Shown here piece after piece: positions 34,623 through 46,800 of a DNA stretch of 64,000 bases. The translations under genes and the position numbers were made by a program. The stretch's first letter is position 1; each line of letters begins with the position of its first letter. A model generated the notes under the pieces. It ran no database searches. It saw nothing but the letters and a program-made list of their open reading frames with translations, and had not been told where the DNA came from. Origin of the DNA: Mytilinidion resinicola. Its lineage: Eukaryota; Ascomycota; Dothideomycetes; Mytilinidiales; Mytilinidiaceae. The stretch is taken from positions 1,469,822 to 1,533,821 of the forward strand of contig NW_022985439.1 of assembly GCF_010093595.1 (NCBI RefSeq). Direction: 5' to 3'.

Positions 34623-34856
34623 ATACTCGATTTTTATGTTAATAGAAGTCTTCGCATTAGCCCAGAGAGCAAAGGGGGGAGGTGGATCAGATGTTTGAAT
34701 TTCTGTTTATGTTCATGGTTAGCTCTGTGGCCCTAATTAGTCGTAGAACAGCTTAAATACTTCAACGTGGTAAGCAGCTTGACGGTATCCATCTGGGTTT
34801 CATGTATTCTAATTTGACTCTTATCTCATCTTGTCGAGTTGGGTATAGGCAATCTC

Positions 34857-35547
34857 TCATTTACAATCTTCGCACACTGTCCCGTCTGAATTCAACTTGG
34901 CCTTTGCTACTCCTGTCGTGAGCGCATTTGCTTCCTGACTCTGTGTCGCAGTTTCCGGTGTGGGGTTTGGGGTCTCTCCTTGTTCTATTTTCTTCTTGCC
35001 GTGCTTGTCTGAATGTCCGAGATCTCTCTTAGGGTCTAGATGGTCTCTGACCAGCTGCTTGAGTATTTTGGTCTCTGTACCAGCGTTAGCAACTGCAAAG
35101 TTCCCACACATCGCCGCCAAGATGTCCCATGTACCCGGAAATCCGCCTTCAGCCTTTCTATCCCACAGCAAAACCTTTGTAGCCTTTACGTCCGATGGCG
35201 GTGCATCCTCCGAGTCCTCAGGGGCGGTAGAGAGCGGGATGTAAGTCTAATAATCCCCGCTTAGCCATCCGTAGCACTTCGTTCCCCAGTATGTTCCCTA
35301 CCAGTTCAACAGTGAACAATCCCCCGGTGGCCGGAATCAGTGCAACTTCGCCAATCGTCGTGGAGAAGGTCGAAAGAAGCTCTTGCGCGAACTATGGGTC
35401 CAGGGAGACACATCAGCTTCGAGCTCGAGGGTTGGCGGCAGTGAAAGCCATTGAGGGCTGACAGACATAGGCGGCACGCAGCATCCAGCGACATTGCGTG
35501 CAGAACGTTATTGCAATGCGAGGAAGGGCGGTTTGTGAGGTTGCCAT
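34857..35547 (-). CDS. Rdx family (SelW/SelT/SelH-like) CxxC protein
   Basis: Four exons (35547..35467, 35391..35302, 35246..35135, 35074..34857) join in phase to give 166 residues. Exon 1 encodes ITFCTQCRWMLRAAY with the thioredoxin-like CxxC; in animal relatives the second Cys is selenocysteine. Exon 2 gives ELLSTFSTTIGEVALIPATG. Exon 3 gives KVLLWDRKAEGGFP, and exon 4 ETKILKQLVRDHLDPKRDLG followed by HSDK, all hallmarks of the Rdx family. The final 45 residues are a hydrophilic tail ending CEDCK, a second CxxC. Likely a small cytosolic redox protein; its physiological partner is unknown. Intron 3's acceptor leaves a split Glu codon. Confidence 0.85.
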
Positions 35548-36620
35548 GGCTGTGATGGAAAAGGGTAACGTTAAGGTTGGATTAAGACAAAGTCGCTGGG
35601 GGTGTTATCGATAACGAAATGGCGTCACAGGAGAAGGAGGCTTGGTCTTGGTCTTTGACGTGATGGAGCCTTGCAGTTTTCATCGACAAGGGCACTTTCT
35701 CGTATAGATCTAGGATAACTATAATAGATAGGCAGAGCTTCTTCTGGATTGCTCTCAGAAGGCCACGCGTCGCTCAAATCGTCACGGACAAGCGCCTCCC
35801 TGGAAGCAATGACTGACCTACTTCAAGGAGCAAGCTTGACATGCCTATCAATACTATGTACACGAGCTCTGTTTCCTAGGCTGATGCTCCATGGTATCTG
35901 TTCTGATGGGTGGTGCTGACACGCCTCTGATTTTAAAGCCAATTGACATATGTCGCTATTTTTTCTTCACACATAGACATCACGACCCGTTCACGTAGTC
36001 ACACACTCTACTAATTTTACTAGCAGAGCAAAAGGGTGACCAGACGACATGACAAGGGTTACAGGATTGACAGGGGAGCCCTTCGGCGGTACAAGGGCCT
36101 CATTCGCACGAAGGATTCGCCGGAAACGATCCTCGCTCCACGTCGTGCTGGTGGCTGGGAAGTCCCGATCGCACCCCAGTTGATGTGGTTTGATGTATCA
36201 CGGAGGGGAGCTATAATACATCGCATTACAATTAGCTCGATGACGTCGCGTTATGCTGCCCATTTTAAGTTTCTAGTATTTCACGGCCCAAGGAGGCTTT
36301 CGCATTCTGAGCATTGCTACCATCATTAATGTCAGCAATAGAGCAGAATTGCCGTTGAAGAAAGGACAATAGGAATAAGTTTGAAAATTGGGTATACATG
36401 ACAGTCCATATCCTCCCAGATAACCGCAAGCCCTTCCTTCCCATTACTTCGAAGTAGATACTTTACTAGACCGAGTAGAAAGACCCCTCCAGCAATACCT
36501 TACCTCTCATTAGAACATCTCCAAGTCGGAGAATGTACAATACAGAAAGAGTACACCACCTGCATAATGCCTTATTGATAGAATCTGCTGGTAAACCCGA
36601 TCTGGCATCAACGCCCACAC
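35548..36620. other. Intergenic
   Basis: About 1.1 kb holding the Rdx promoter and the 3' region of the Zn2Cys6 gene. An open frame at 36036-36329 has no supporting features. Confidence 0.5.
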
Positions 36621-38840
36621 CTAATTCATGGGAGCACGATATACGCCAGAATTTCTAGCTGCGTGACCCCATTGATCATGCTGTGGCTGTGGCTGTGGCT
36701 GTGTTGTCATAGTGGTCTGCGGTTGAAAACTAAAGAATGGAGCCCAGCGGACGTCTGCCGCTCGTCCATATGGATCGCTTTCCGTACCAGCCGTTATGGC
36801 TATGAAGAGACGTTAGTCTCGTCATCGTTGCCATATTGAAGCGAATTGTGGCGTCTCGTGCGGGAAGATCCAGTGATGGAGAGAGAAAGACTCACCCGAA
36901 GTCGGGGTATGGAGTTGCTGATTGACTGGTGACTGAGTTGGCTGCGGGACAGCTTGGGCCTGCACAGGACGATTCATGGGCGTGTAAGACGGGTGATGAG
37001 GGGGGGGATACACCTGCGCGGGTTGATAATGCGTGTGCATTTGCTGCGGTGGGGCCGGTTGGTTGGCATTCGAATGCTCTGGCTGCGTCGTGCGCGCTGG
37101 TGTATTCGTCTCACTGCCAGGACGACTCTTCTCGGCTTCTAGCTGACCAATCCGGGATTTGGCTGCCGCAAGTTCTGCTTTGAGTTTTTCTAGCTCTGAC
37201 ATGCCAGACTGAGGGCCTGCGCTTTCTCGAGGTGCTTGGGTGCTTTGCCTTCGGGGGGCTTTGTTGACGAGCTCTGGATGTAGTTGACGAATCTCATCTG
37301 GTGTGCGGTCTGAATAATTGCATGGGCGACCCTTATCTTCGCAGGACTTGCAAGCTGGATGGAGACCGTCGCACTATCAAAATATCAGTAACCGGATCAC
37401 TGCATTGTGGCATGGAAGACTCCTTACTTTTGTTTTCTTGACCTTGCACATATCGCAAACCTGTCTTGCCCTCCTCTGTGGCTGTTGCTGTTGATGTTGC
37501 TGCGGCTGGGGTTGGGGCTGAGGCTGTGGCTGTGGCTGATTGCTCGGCTGGGGTTCTTCTGGAATGATACCAGGTGCGTCATCAGGACGAATCAATTCCA
37601 GGAGAGACCGAAGACTCTGTGCTCTCAAGTCACTTTCGATGGAGTTGGCCGCAGTCTGCTTCTGTGCCTCGTCATTCTTCTTAGGTCTCTTTCTCTTTGG
37701 TTTCAGAGGTGCGTTGGGATCAGGCGGCGGCCTCTCTTTTCGGTTTTGCTCGATTCTAGCCAGACTATACTCAGTTAGCATTTCTGGCCTTTGATTGCCT
37801 CAAAACTAACGTTCACGACAGCGTCATAGTTCGACTGACCACACATAACTGCAACAAATGATAGGGGCGTATACTCTACATACGCTTCAGGATTGTGGAC
37901 CTCCAAAAATTTCCTCCGCTTGGAATCCTTGCGTGGCGGGGGGGCTCTCTCTTCATACGTCTTGTGTATGGGGATATGCTTGTAGAAAACATCCAACGTC
38001 TGTTTCACGGCCGAGAATTTCACGGAAAGTACGCCTCTGCAGTCGTAGACGGGTTTCGTAGCCCTCTTACCTATTCACGTGTTAGCTGGACGCTGGCTGA
38101 TAGCGTTTAGTGGGGGAATTCTCACCAAACTTGGCGCCTTTTCCATTGGCAGCACGATCTTTATTCAACAAGGAGTCGTTGCAATAGTATGAGAAGCGGA
38201 AGCTGTCATCCTCTCTGCTGTTCCAGCAGTTGTGAAAACTGTACCTGTATCCGTCCGTCCTTTGTATGGACTCGACACACGTCTTGGCAATAGCTCTCTG
38301 CTTTCTCATCTTCTCCTTGGGATCGTTTGTCGGACTCAACGCCTCGAGTATGCTCAAGCTGGTCTTCTGCCCTGAGGCTTGTGGTATGGCCAAGGCTGTG
38401 GAAGGGTTGGATATGTGCTGCGTCGGCTGCGGAGGAGGCATTAACGCGTTGTTTGCAGGTCCATAAGCGCCATCGAGACCAGCGGCGGGTTGGTAACCTT
38501 GGGGGGCTTGTTGTGTCTGTTGAGGCAGTGGAGGAGGAGGGGGGGCTTGGGACGATTGCTGTTGCTGTTGTTGCTGACTGGGAGTCATCGAGACCATGAA
38601 GCTGGTCCCTATCCAGAAGGACAGCTGGCACTCGGCGTGTTCGGGCTGCTCGGGAGGGCTAGCCAGATACTGGCGCAACGACGTCTCGAAGTCGTCCATG
38701 GACGCGACGTTGTACGTGGTAGTTTGAGCGTGAGGGTCTTTGGCGGCCCTGCCCCGGGCAAGCTGGACGGGGCCATGCATCCAGACGCCATCGGGCGTGT
38801 CGTTCGGCGGCGTGACGGTCGGCGGCGTGGTGCCCTCCAT
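36621..38840 (-). CDS. Zn(II)2Cys6 regulator with a second WRKY-GCM1-like zinc motif
   Basis: Five exons (38840..38126, 38070..37811, 37769..37428, 37373..36896, 36799..36621) give about 657 residues. The binuclear cluster starts at residue 430 (CDMCKVKKTK, continuing CDGLHPACKSCEDKGRPC across an intron), with the six Cys in C-x2-C-x6-C-x5-C-x2-C-x6-C spacing. A short coiled coil (SELEKLKAELAAAKSRIGQL) follows. Unusually, the cluster sits in the middle: residues 200-275 carry Cys205, SFRFSYYC (Cys220), YDCRGVLSV and YKHIPIHKTY (His270, His274), resembling a WRKY-GCM1-type finger. Gln/Pro runs flank both parts. The ATG at 38840 is used; upstream codons are non-ATG. The exon 3 acceptor (TGAG at 37770) is an in-phase choice close to its branch site and is uncertain. 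Confidence 0.8.
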
Positions 38841-41421
38841 GGCGGCGATAGCACAATGATGGAGTTGAAGGTCCGGCAATTAGGGAGCTTTGTGAGAGTA
38901 GACATGAATTGTGAGTCTTGCGCGGCCAGGTTGGGGAGGCTAGGAGGCGCTTGGACCTCCTGGCCCGCGGCTCAACTCATATCCAAGCCACAAACCATCT
39001 CACGCATCACGGGCGCTCGATCAGCTGCACACAATCCATCACCCTACGTGCAAAATCAGTCTCCCTCTGCGTCCCTGTCAAGGGCGAAGAGCGACTCTTT
39101 CAGTTCGCGATGGATCCCACCCGTTTCTTCAACGACCTCGCTTGCGTACCTCCAAATGGCAGAAGCAACAGCTATCTGCGTCAGCATCTGCTCAATGTCT
39201 CCTTTTTGGCTAGGAATATTGTCAAATACCAATCACGCCATCGGTACAGTTTCTAGTCGTGATATGATGTAGCCGTTTGGGCTGCTCTCCGGTCCTCAAG
39301 GCGTGTTGCCTTGATATCTCGTCAGCGACGAGTGGGTAGGATCTCTAAAACAAAAAAATGGGTTTAGTCTCGGTGTATTCTGGCCCTATACTGTCTACTT
39401 CCTGAAGGCCATGCGGACTTGCAGAACTTACCGGTAGGGTTCTGGAAGTGGTGTTTACGAATACCCTAAATCTGCTCGTAAGAAATGAGCCAAAGGCGGC
39501 TGAGCAAGTAGAAACTCAAGAAGAGCTACAGCGAGCGATTGAAGCCAAAAGGGTTGAGTATGCATCGCTCCAAAATTCTCTCCACGTCTAGGTCTACAAA
39601 CAGCACGACGTGGTCTGGCTAAGCCAGATTGATACAGTGCGTTGTCGAAAGCCCGCACAATCATTTGACACTGCTTGAGGCACCTACATGAGGTTTCAAA
39701 ACCCGCAACAGGATGACACGCTTGACACAGCTGAACATCAGTTGGCACTCGAAGACTCTTCACAGGCCGGCTGCGTGACAGGGCAGCTTCAGCCAACAGT
39801 GGTACTTAAGCACAGCTACGGCGTGTCCAAATTTGTGGCCTAGCTTCATGCATCTCATATAAAACCTATCAATTTCCAACATCCAATACCGTTTCCGCAC
39901 CAAGTCCACCACACGGAGGCAGAATTTCAAACATCCAGCCACCGAAACCTCAGCTCTTCAAGATCCCGTAAGCATCAACCTCGTACCCGCATCCAGTGGC
40001 GCCCTCCCCAATCCACCATTGGCCCGCCACCTTCAACTCTCCACGCCACAACCCCATCGCCATCCTTAAACCACCCCAACCTAGCCAACCGCTGCCTCGC
40101 CCCACGCCCGCATCGGGGCAGCATCGCGATACGGAAAACGGGCAACGCTGGCATCAGCAGTGCAACTCTGCCAAGCCGCTGCAACACTCGTCACTTGATG
40201 CTTAATTCGAGCGCCAAGAAGCCATCACGAGCCGACCGCACTGTCAATGCCGGCCTTCCACCTTACCTATGTCCGAGAAGGGCTCCCACATCAGCAGCGG
40301 CTGCTTGCTTCCGTCCCGGACAAAAACGGGGATGAAGGCGGTTCGGAGGGTTTGTCACAAGTTGACGTAGGTGGTGTGCAGACACACTTTCACCGCTAGT
40401 CTTACGGGTTCAATAAAGGCAGCCGCATGTCCTCAGCTGAGTGTTTATTATCATCCACCTCACATTTTTCAGTGTTTGCCAAGCCTCGTCCTTTGCGGCC
40501 TGCGGGCTTCGACCTGGTAACTGCTAATGGCGTCCAGAGAAGGAGTACACTTCACCGCTAATCTTCCAGCTCCGACGAAGCCAACCAACATCCTCAGCTG
40601 AGTGGTTTTTTCTCTTTTTCATCTCAACTTGATCAAAGCCACGCCAATTGGCAAGGCTGTATCCTCTGCGCAAGGCTCCGCCTCTGTGCAAGGCTCCATC
40701 TCTGCATTCTATTCACTCAAATTCGACCATCGTCACGAGGCAGTATGCCGGGCTTTTCTTTAACAGTTAACGATCATATCCCAACATCATCAATTTCAAC
40801 TGAATCTACTCTCTTCTCCCTGTACATTATCTTTCCAAATACAAGCCATTTCAGAAATCTCCATTTCACCCAGTCACGAGTATCAAGCATCAAAAGTCGT
40901 CAACCTGTTCGAAGAGCGGTTCAATAAGGTTTAGAAACTACGCTATACCAGCCCACCCAGCAACCAGTGCCCAGCACGGCTTTCAATGGAGCGCATCTCC
41001 CGCATCTCGAATCATAAACATTACATTCTCGCAGAAAAGCGACAGCGCACAGGAACCAAAAACCCCAGGGAACCATGAGGGTCGTAAAACCATGGGCATG
41101 TTTTAACACAGCCTTTGCCTCCCATCCAACATATCCATAGATCCAAGTGTTGTATCCCAAAAAAAAATAAGGTGGTATCGAAGCTCGCGCTCGCTTTGAC
41201 GAAAACAAGACTAAACAACAAAAAGACGAAGAAGCAGGAAAGAAGTTAAAGAAAGCAAAAAGAAAAGACAAGAAGGTGGTATCGAAGAAGCAGGGCAGCA
41301 AGGGCCCATCCATAAAAGTACAGCAACCATAACAGTATCGTCTCAGTGTATGTGTATTATGGAGTCGAAGGCGTTAAAACTTTTTTTCCCAGATCATGTT
41401 GGTAGACCATGGATTCTCGTC
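38841..41421. other. Intergenic with short dispersed repeats
   Basis: About 2.6 kb with no supportable gene. It contains the Zn2Cys6 promoter and the 3' region of the C2H2 gene. Two related blocks of about 58 bp lie at 40386-40443 and 40548-40605, and a GCAAGGCTCC-type tandem lies at about 40655-40705. Confidence 0.5.
40386..40605. repeat. Two imperfect direct repeats of about 58 bp
   Basis: Blocks 40386-40443 and 40548-40605 share TTCACCGCTA at the start and TCCTCAGCTGAGTG at the end with a diverged middle, separated by about 105 bp. Confidence 0.6.
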
Positions 41422-43869
41422 TCAGATCATGAACTCCTCGAGATCGCTGCCACGGTGGTCGTGGATGTTGTCCGGAACCCAGGGTCCCTTCTCCTCGGCC
41501 GTGGCGCCATGCAGCGCCTCGGCACGCTTCAGCGTCTGCACATCCAGGTCCGTGATGTAGCTCTTGCCATCGGGCAGCTTCATGCGGACCTCAAACTCCT
41601 GGTCGAGCATCATGTCGTCCTTCCACAGCCGCCGCGGGCCGTCGTACACACACAGCACCCGCTTCTTCATCTTCATCTTGTCCGTGGCGCAACCCCATGA
41701 AACGGGGTAGTTCTTGCGCTTCTTGCGCCCGGACGCCGTCATGGTCACGCCGCCCTTCGAGAAGGTCAGCCCGGCCCGAGGACCCCTCCCACCAGAGGTC
41801 TTCGCCACTTTGTTGTTGGTACCACCCCCGGCGTGCGATGGAACGACACCCCGGGGATGTGCTAGCTGTCATTGCGAATTCTTGGTGTTCTTGATGCCAC
41901 CCTTGCCGGACCGCGACCGCCGCACACCGTATGTGTCGTCGTTCTCATCATCCACGTCGATCTCCTCGTCTTCTTCCTCGTCCTCGTCGTAGGCAGGCAC
42001 GGCGTAATCACCCGCGCTCTGCAGACCGTTGCGGTCCATCGTCTCCACCACATCCTGGTCGTCGGCAACCGAGGACAGGAGCTTCTGGTTGATGGCCTCG
42101 CTCGGGTCTGCCTGCTGCACAACGCGCAGCACGCAGTCGTCGAGATGCTCGTAGAAGTCTTGCGCGTTGTTGAAAGTAACGCTGCAGGTAGAGCAAGTAC
42201 CGCGAAGGTTCTCTTGCGTGGCGGTATAGGCCTTCTTGCCTGATGGCGACCTCTTGCGGCTGTTTGGCGGTGCCTGTTCGACGCCGTGGACGGAAGTGAG
42301 ATGGCGCTTGAAGACGTCGGCCCGATTGAAGCTCTTCTCGGCGGCGGAGCCGGAGCCTGGGCAGAAGCCACACACCATGGTGCCCTTGTAATGGGTCAGG
42401 GTGTGCCTGTTCTTGTCGTACTTTCGCGCGAATCCTTTCAAATGGTATTCGCACGTCGCGATCGGGCACTTCTCCGGTCGCTCGTTCTGGTGAGTGAGCA
42501 TGTGGGCTTTGAGGTCCTTGAAGACACGGCCGCACTCCGGGATCGGGCAGAGGCCCTTCTCCCTGCTCTCGTCGTCGAGCTCGTAGCTGCTTCCGCTCTT
42601 TCGGCTTGCCACTGATTGATGCGAGTGCATCGAGGCGTTCGATTGCCGTCGCGAGCTGTTGAAGCCGTTGTGATAGGGCTGGAAGCTTTGAGTGTGAAGG
42701 TAAGGCGACTGCGAACCCTTCTTGAACTGACGAGATCCGGCGTGGTGGCTGTGGTTGGAGCCGATTGAAGGGGCGGGTGATGGCGGCTGCTCAATGAAGG
42801 GGAAGCGCGGTGAAGGAGTGGTGTGGATGGCGGGATATGGTGATTGTGGGAAGTTGAGTTGTGTTGGGTATGGTTGGATCAAGGTAGGGTCTGGAGAAGA
42901 GACGTTAGTTTTTATTTCCACGAGTGATGGTAAAAGACGCGAGAACGAATGAAGAGGTGGACAGGAAGGAAACCGACAAGATGCCTCCAGAGGAGGAATG
43001 AAATTGAGATTGTTTTGAGAATAAGGAGAGCGAAGAGTGACCGGAGAAGAAAAAGATGTGTCCGGCAACGAATCCAGGATGTCGGTTCGGAGCAGCTCGG
43101 TCGACAGCAGAGAGTTCCTCCTCCCCGAAGGAGACCGCCGCATCGAGAGGGGCCCTGGAGGCATAGCCGAAGCCGGCGTTGTCGGAGTCTGGAAGAAGCC
43201 GCTCTCCGACCTGGGAGAAGGGGTTTGAAGCGCAGGCGTGTGCTGTCCGGATGTGTTCTGGCGCATGGGATCGACGAAAGAGTTGGACGAAACAGCAGAA
43301 GACGCACAAGAAAACGGAAATGAAGAGACACGCGGCCTTGACGAAGAAAGTTCATAAGACTCACCAACATACTTGTCAGTGGCGACCAAGCCGTCGTAGT
43401 CGAAGCCAGAGGTGCTCGGCACAATACCCGGCGCGAGACCGAGGCCGTTGACGCTGCCCCACGGCTGGTCGTGGTACTGCGGGTTGAGCGAGGGGGAGCC
43501 CATGGCGGAGGACGAGACTGAGGCGCCCGACTCGGATGAGGTGGAGAGATGGGGAGGCTGGATGTCGAAGGAGTGCGCGCCGGAGTTGGGCGAGCCGGCT
43601 GGGCTGTACTGCTGCTGCTGCTGGTAGTTGGGCTTCACACCTTGGGCAATGGCATCGTAGTGGAAGCGGAGGTCCTGTGAGCGCGGGGCCTCAGAGAAGG
43701 CATGCAGCGAGGCCGCGTCGAAGGGTGCGCTGAAAGACGGGTCAAGATATTGGGAGGTGGGGAGGTAGGCGGGCTGTGAGGTAGCAAGCAGGTCGAACTG
43801 CTGCTCCTGGGTCGCATAGAGCTCGAAGTCGTGCTGCATGGTGGGCGGATACTGGGCGTACGAGACCAT
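41422..43869 (-). CDS. C2H2 zinc-finger transcription factor with internal TGA
   Basis: From the ATG at 43869 the frame runs 666 codons to TGA at 41869-41871, then stays open in the same frame for 148 more codons to TGA at 41422. The N-terminal 420 residues are Gln/Ser/Pro-rich. A small intron ending CTAAC...CCAG (acceptor at 42891) is likely near 42990, in phase. The DNA-binding part has CPIPECGRVFKDLKAHMLTH, CPIATCEYHLKGFARKYDKN, and CGFCPGSGS...FKRHLTSVH, then a degenerate CSTC finger. The open stretch after the stop encodes RKKRKNYPVSWGCATDKMKM and CVYDGPRRLWKDDMMLDQEF, dense and protein-like. The stop context is CAA TGA CAG CTA. Either readthrough, a 66-nt intron (GTGTGC...GCTAG) that removes the stop in frame, or a nonsense mutation explains it. 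Target genes unknown. Confidence 0.8.
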
Positions 43870-46800
43870 GTCGAGCAGAGCAGTGGGCGCAGGCGGAGAT
43901 AAAAGCAGTGTGCTCCTGGGGCCGGGTTAGCATCGGGCCTGAGGTGGTGATATACATCTGAGGGTAGCGGATCAGCAAAGCTTACGGGCAGGGCTAGCAC
44001 GCGGCTATCCGGGCACAGGGACACTGCGTCCGCGGTCGAGTCAATTCGCGAGAGCGTGGTATGCGATCGGCGTCGGGTTGGTGCTGGAGCAGAGTCGCGT
44101 CGGCAGGGGTGCGGGCGGCAGGATCCCGTTGGGACGAAGGGCCGCGGCGGGAGGCGATGGGGTGCGCAGAGGATCAGGGACCTGGAGCTCGAGGGAGGCC
44201 TGAAGCGGAGGTCTTAATGCTGATCGGGGCCTGGAATTTCTGAGGGGGCGAAGTCTGGGAGCGTCGCGAAGATATAAGACGGGTGTGCAAGCCCCCTCGA
44301 TGGCCCAGGTGGAGGTGGATGCGCAGCAGCGCCCCGGCATGCCGAAACCCTGTGGACGGCCGGCGTGGAGGCCCCGGCGTGAGGTGGCAGCGGTGGCAGA
44401 GAGGGCGCGCTAGGAAAATAAGAAAGACAATCTTCACCGCGCCCAGCGGCGGGCCCTCCGCCTCTTTCGCGCGCGCCGATGGCCCAGCGCCCGTGCTGCC
44501 CCCCAAGCCGAGCGGTGAATCCCCAGGCGCATCCCTGGCCCGCCTGCAGCTGGGGCCCAATGCGACGCCATGCACGCCGAATGCCTGCCACACGCCGTCT
44601 GCTTTGGGAAATGTCAAGCGGGCGCGCGACTGGTTCTGGACGGCGCCCTGTCGACCGAATTGTCCCACGGGCCCTGCCATCCCAGCGACGAGCCGGGCCC
44701 GCCAGGCTCGGGTAGGGAGCAACGCCCAGGAGCCAAGGCCTGCGAGCCACGTCGCCGGGAGGCCTCCTGTGCTGTGAGTGGCCGCTGTCGCTGACGCCGG
44801 GCCCAGGGCGGAGGCAGTCGAGGGCCTCGCGTGCTCGCCGAATCATGGTGCGGCATGCCGTGGCTGAGCCGGCTGTCTCCAGCATGCTTCGGGAGAGTGG
44901 TGTATTTTTAGGCCCCCACACGCGAATGAAAGCGGCCGGCACAGCCACGGCTTCCGAGCAGAGGCGCAGTCACCGCTCAAGCTTCTGTGGCCCACCACGA
45001 GCGGCTTCGCATCATGACGCTGGCCATCGTGGGGAATGTCCCACCAGCCGTCATCGCGCGCGCGTCTCACCGCCCGCGCACTGGCCGCGAACAGGTGTGA
45101 ATAACAGCGTCACGGTGTCGTCGCGAGAGCGTAGTGGGTTGGCGTCGGCGCGTCTCGAACACCACAGGCCGTCCCGGCTGCAGTTCCTCGAGCCTCACGG
45201 CGCCATCTCGCCGTTTCATGATGATGACGGCAGGTGGGGGCAGCCGCGATCCAATCTCGAGGCCCTCCCGCTCGTTGGCCCTGGCAGCGTGCAGTCGAGA
45301 TTTCAGTCTCAGCGACATGTTGTTGACTGTCAGACTCGGCCATTTCGTCCCGCCACAGTTCGCTGGGAACAGGTCATCCTGCGGAGCGGTGCCCCTGGGG
45401 AGCCCGTGAACTGACCTCGCTAAGGCCTCGATAGATCTGCTCCGGTAGACTTGCATGTCTGGTGAAATGTGCTTGAACCGCTCTCTATACATTCACTGGC
45501 CATCACGGCGCCGTTTTGTTAGGAGTGTTGGGTGTCAACAAGGTTGGTGGCCGCCGGCTGCTCGATGACTACTGCTATTGTGCTCCCCAGGCCGGAACAT
45601 GGCTGCACGCCGGTTTGGGCTCCTGTCGTGTAACCCGCTCGCAGATGCATGAGAATTGGGTGCCATGACGTGCTGTGCAGATGTAACTCCCCTCTCCAAC
45701 CCAGCAGCGCGGCATGTGAAGTCGTCGTTTCTGACCGATTGGTATATAGCGATCTGGCAAGTAGGCATTTCGCGCACGTCGCAAGTCGAGGCGAAGAAAA
45801 CGCCCTCAAGCGCTTCTAGAGCGGCGCCAGCGCTGGACGGATCGACTGGACGCCGCCCTACGCCTCTAGCTCTCAGTAGGACCGTTATCACACCGGCCGT
45901 GGAGTGCAGGGACCACGCGTTTCAAGCCATCTGACACTTTGGTCGGCGAACTCTCCAGAGTAGCGCTGCGAGTAAACCTTCCGTCCGCCCTGGCCCTGAT
46001 GACCTGGTCGCCTGCGAAAGACAGACAGCTCTCGGCTGCCCTCTCCTCCAAACCCGTTGGCCGCAGATGGACCAGAGCCGGCGTTGGGGGCTATCGTCGT
46101 GGGATGCCGGTTTCGCGTACATAATGAGGCCGTCACATTGATCTCCGAATACGTCGGGAGTGACTGCATCTCGTGTGAATCAATACTCCCGTGGCAGTGG
46201 TGGCAGGGCCTGTGGCGGGTAGAATTGCTCTTAGTATAGGAGGGCTGTGGCGGTGCGCTGCAGGCACCGCCTCAGTGGAGGCCTAAATATACTGTAGGGC
46301 CAGCAAATATACCTAATGGGCCGTGCTGTGGCGCCCAGGAACATGCGGCCGCTTCCCAAGCAAATGACATGCGTGATCTGAGATGGCTCGCACGGCCACA
46401 TGGACCCAGTCATCCCTGAATTGCTTGGCCTGCACCCCCAGCACACTTGACTGTGCTTTTTGTTGCTGGTCGGCAAGTCCCGCGCTGCAATGATAGCTAC
46501 TGCGATTGCCCTGCAAATGAGACCCGGTAGTGATGGGCATATAGTCGCGGTTGCGGCCTGACGAACCTCTCCTGAGTAACAGCAAATTTGAAGTTATGCA
46601 GGAGGCCGGCATGTCTCGCAGTGAGTCGAGCACATGCTGCTGCCCGCGCTGATTGGTGATGCCTCCTGGACGAGAGATATCCCAGAGCGCAAGGTCGAGT
46701 CGTTGGCGACAATCTTAGCAGTAAGCGCGGAGGAATGCCCCGCCGCCAACCTTGGAACACTTCAAAAATGCTCCCCCACCCAGCCTCTGCTGCTCTCAGG

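Noticed and set aside
43200..43400. GTGAGT-type intron after residue 168 of the C2H2 factor
   Set aside because: No acceptor downstream keeps the frame; the Ser-rich reading through is consistent with the surrounding protein.
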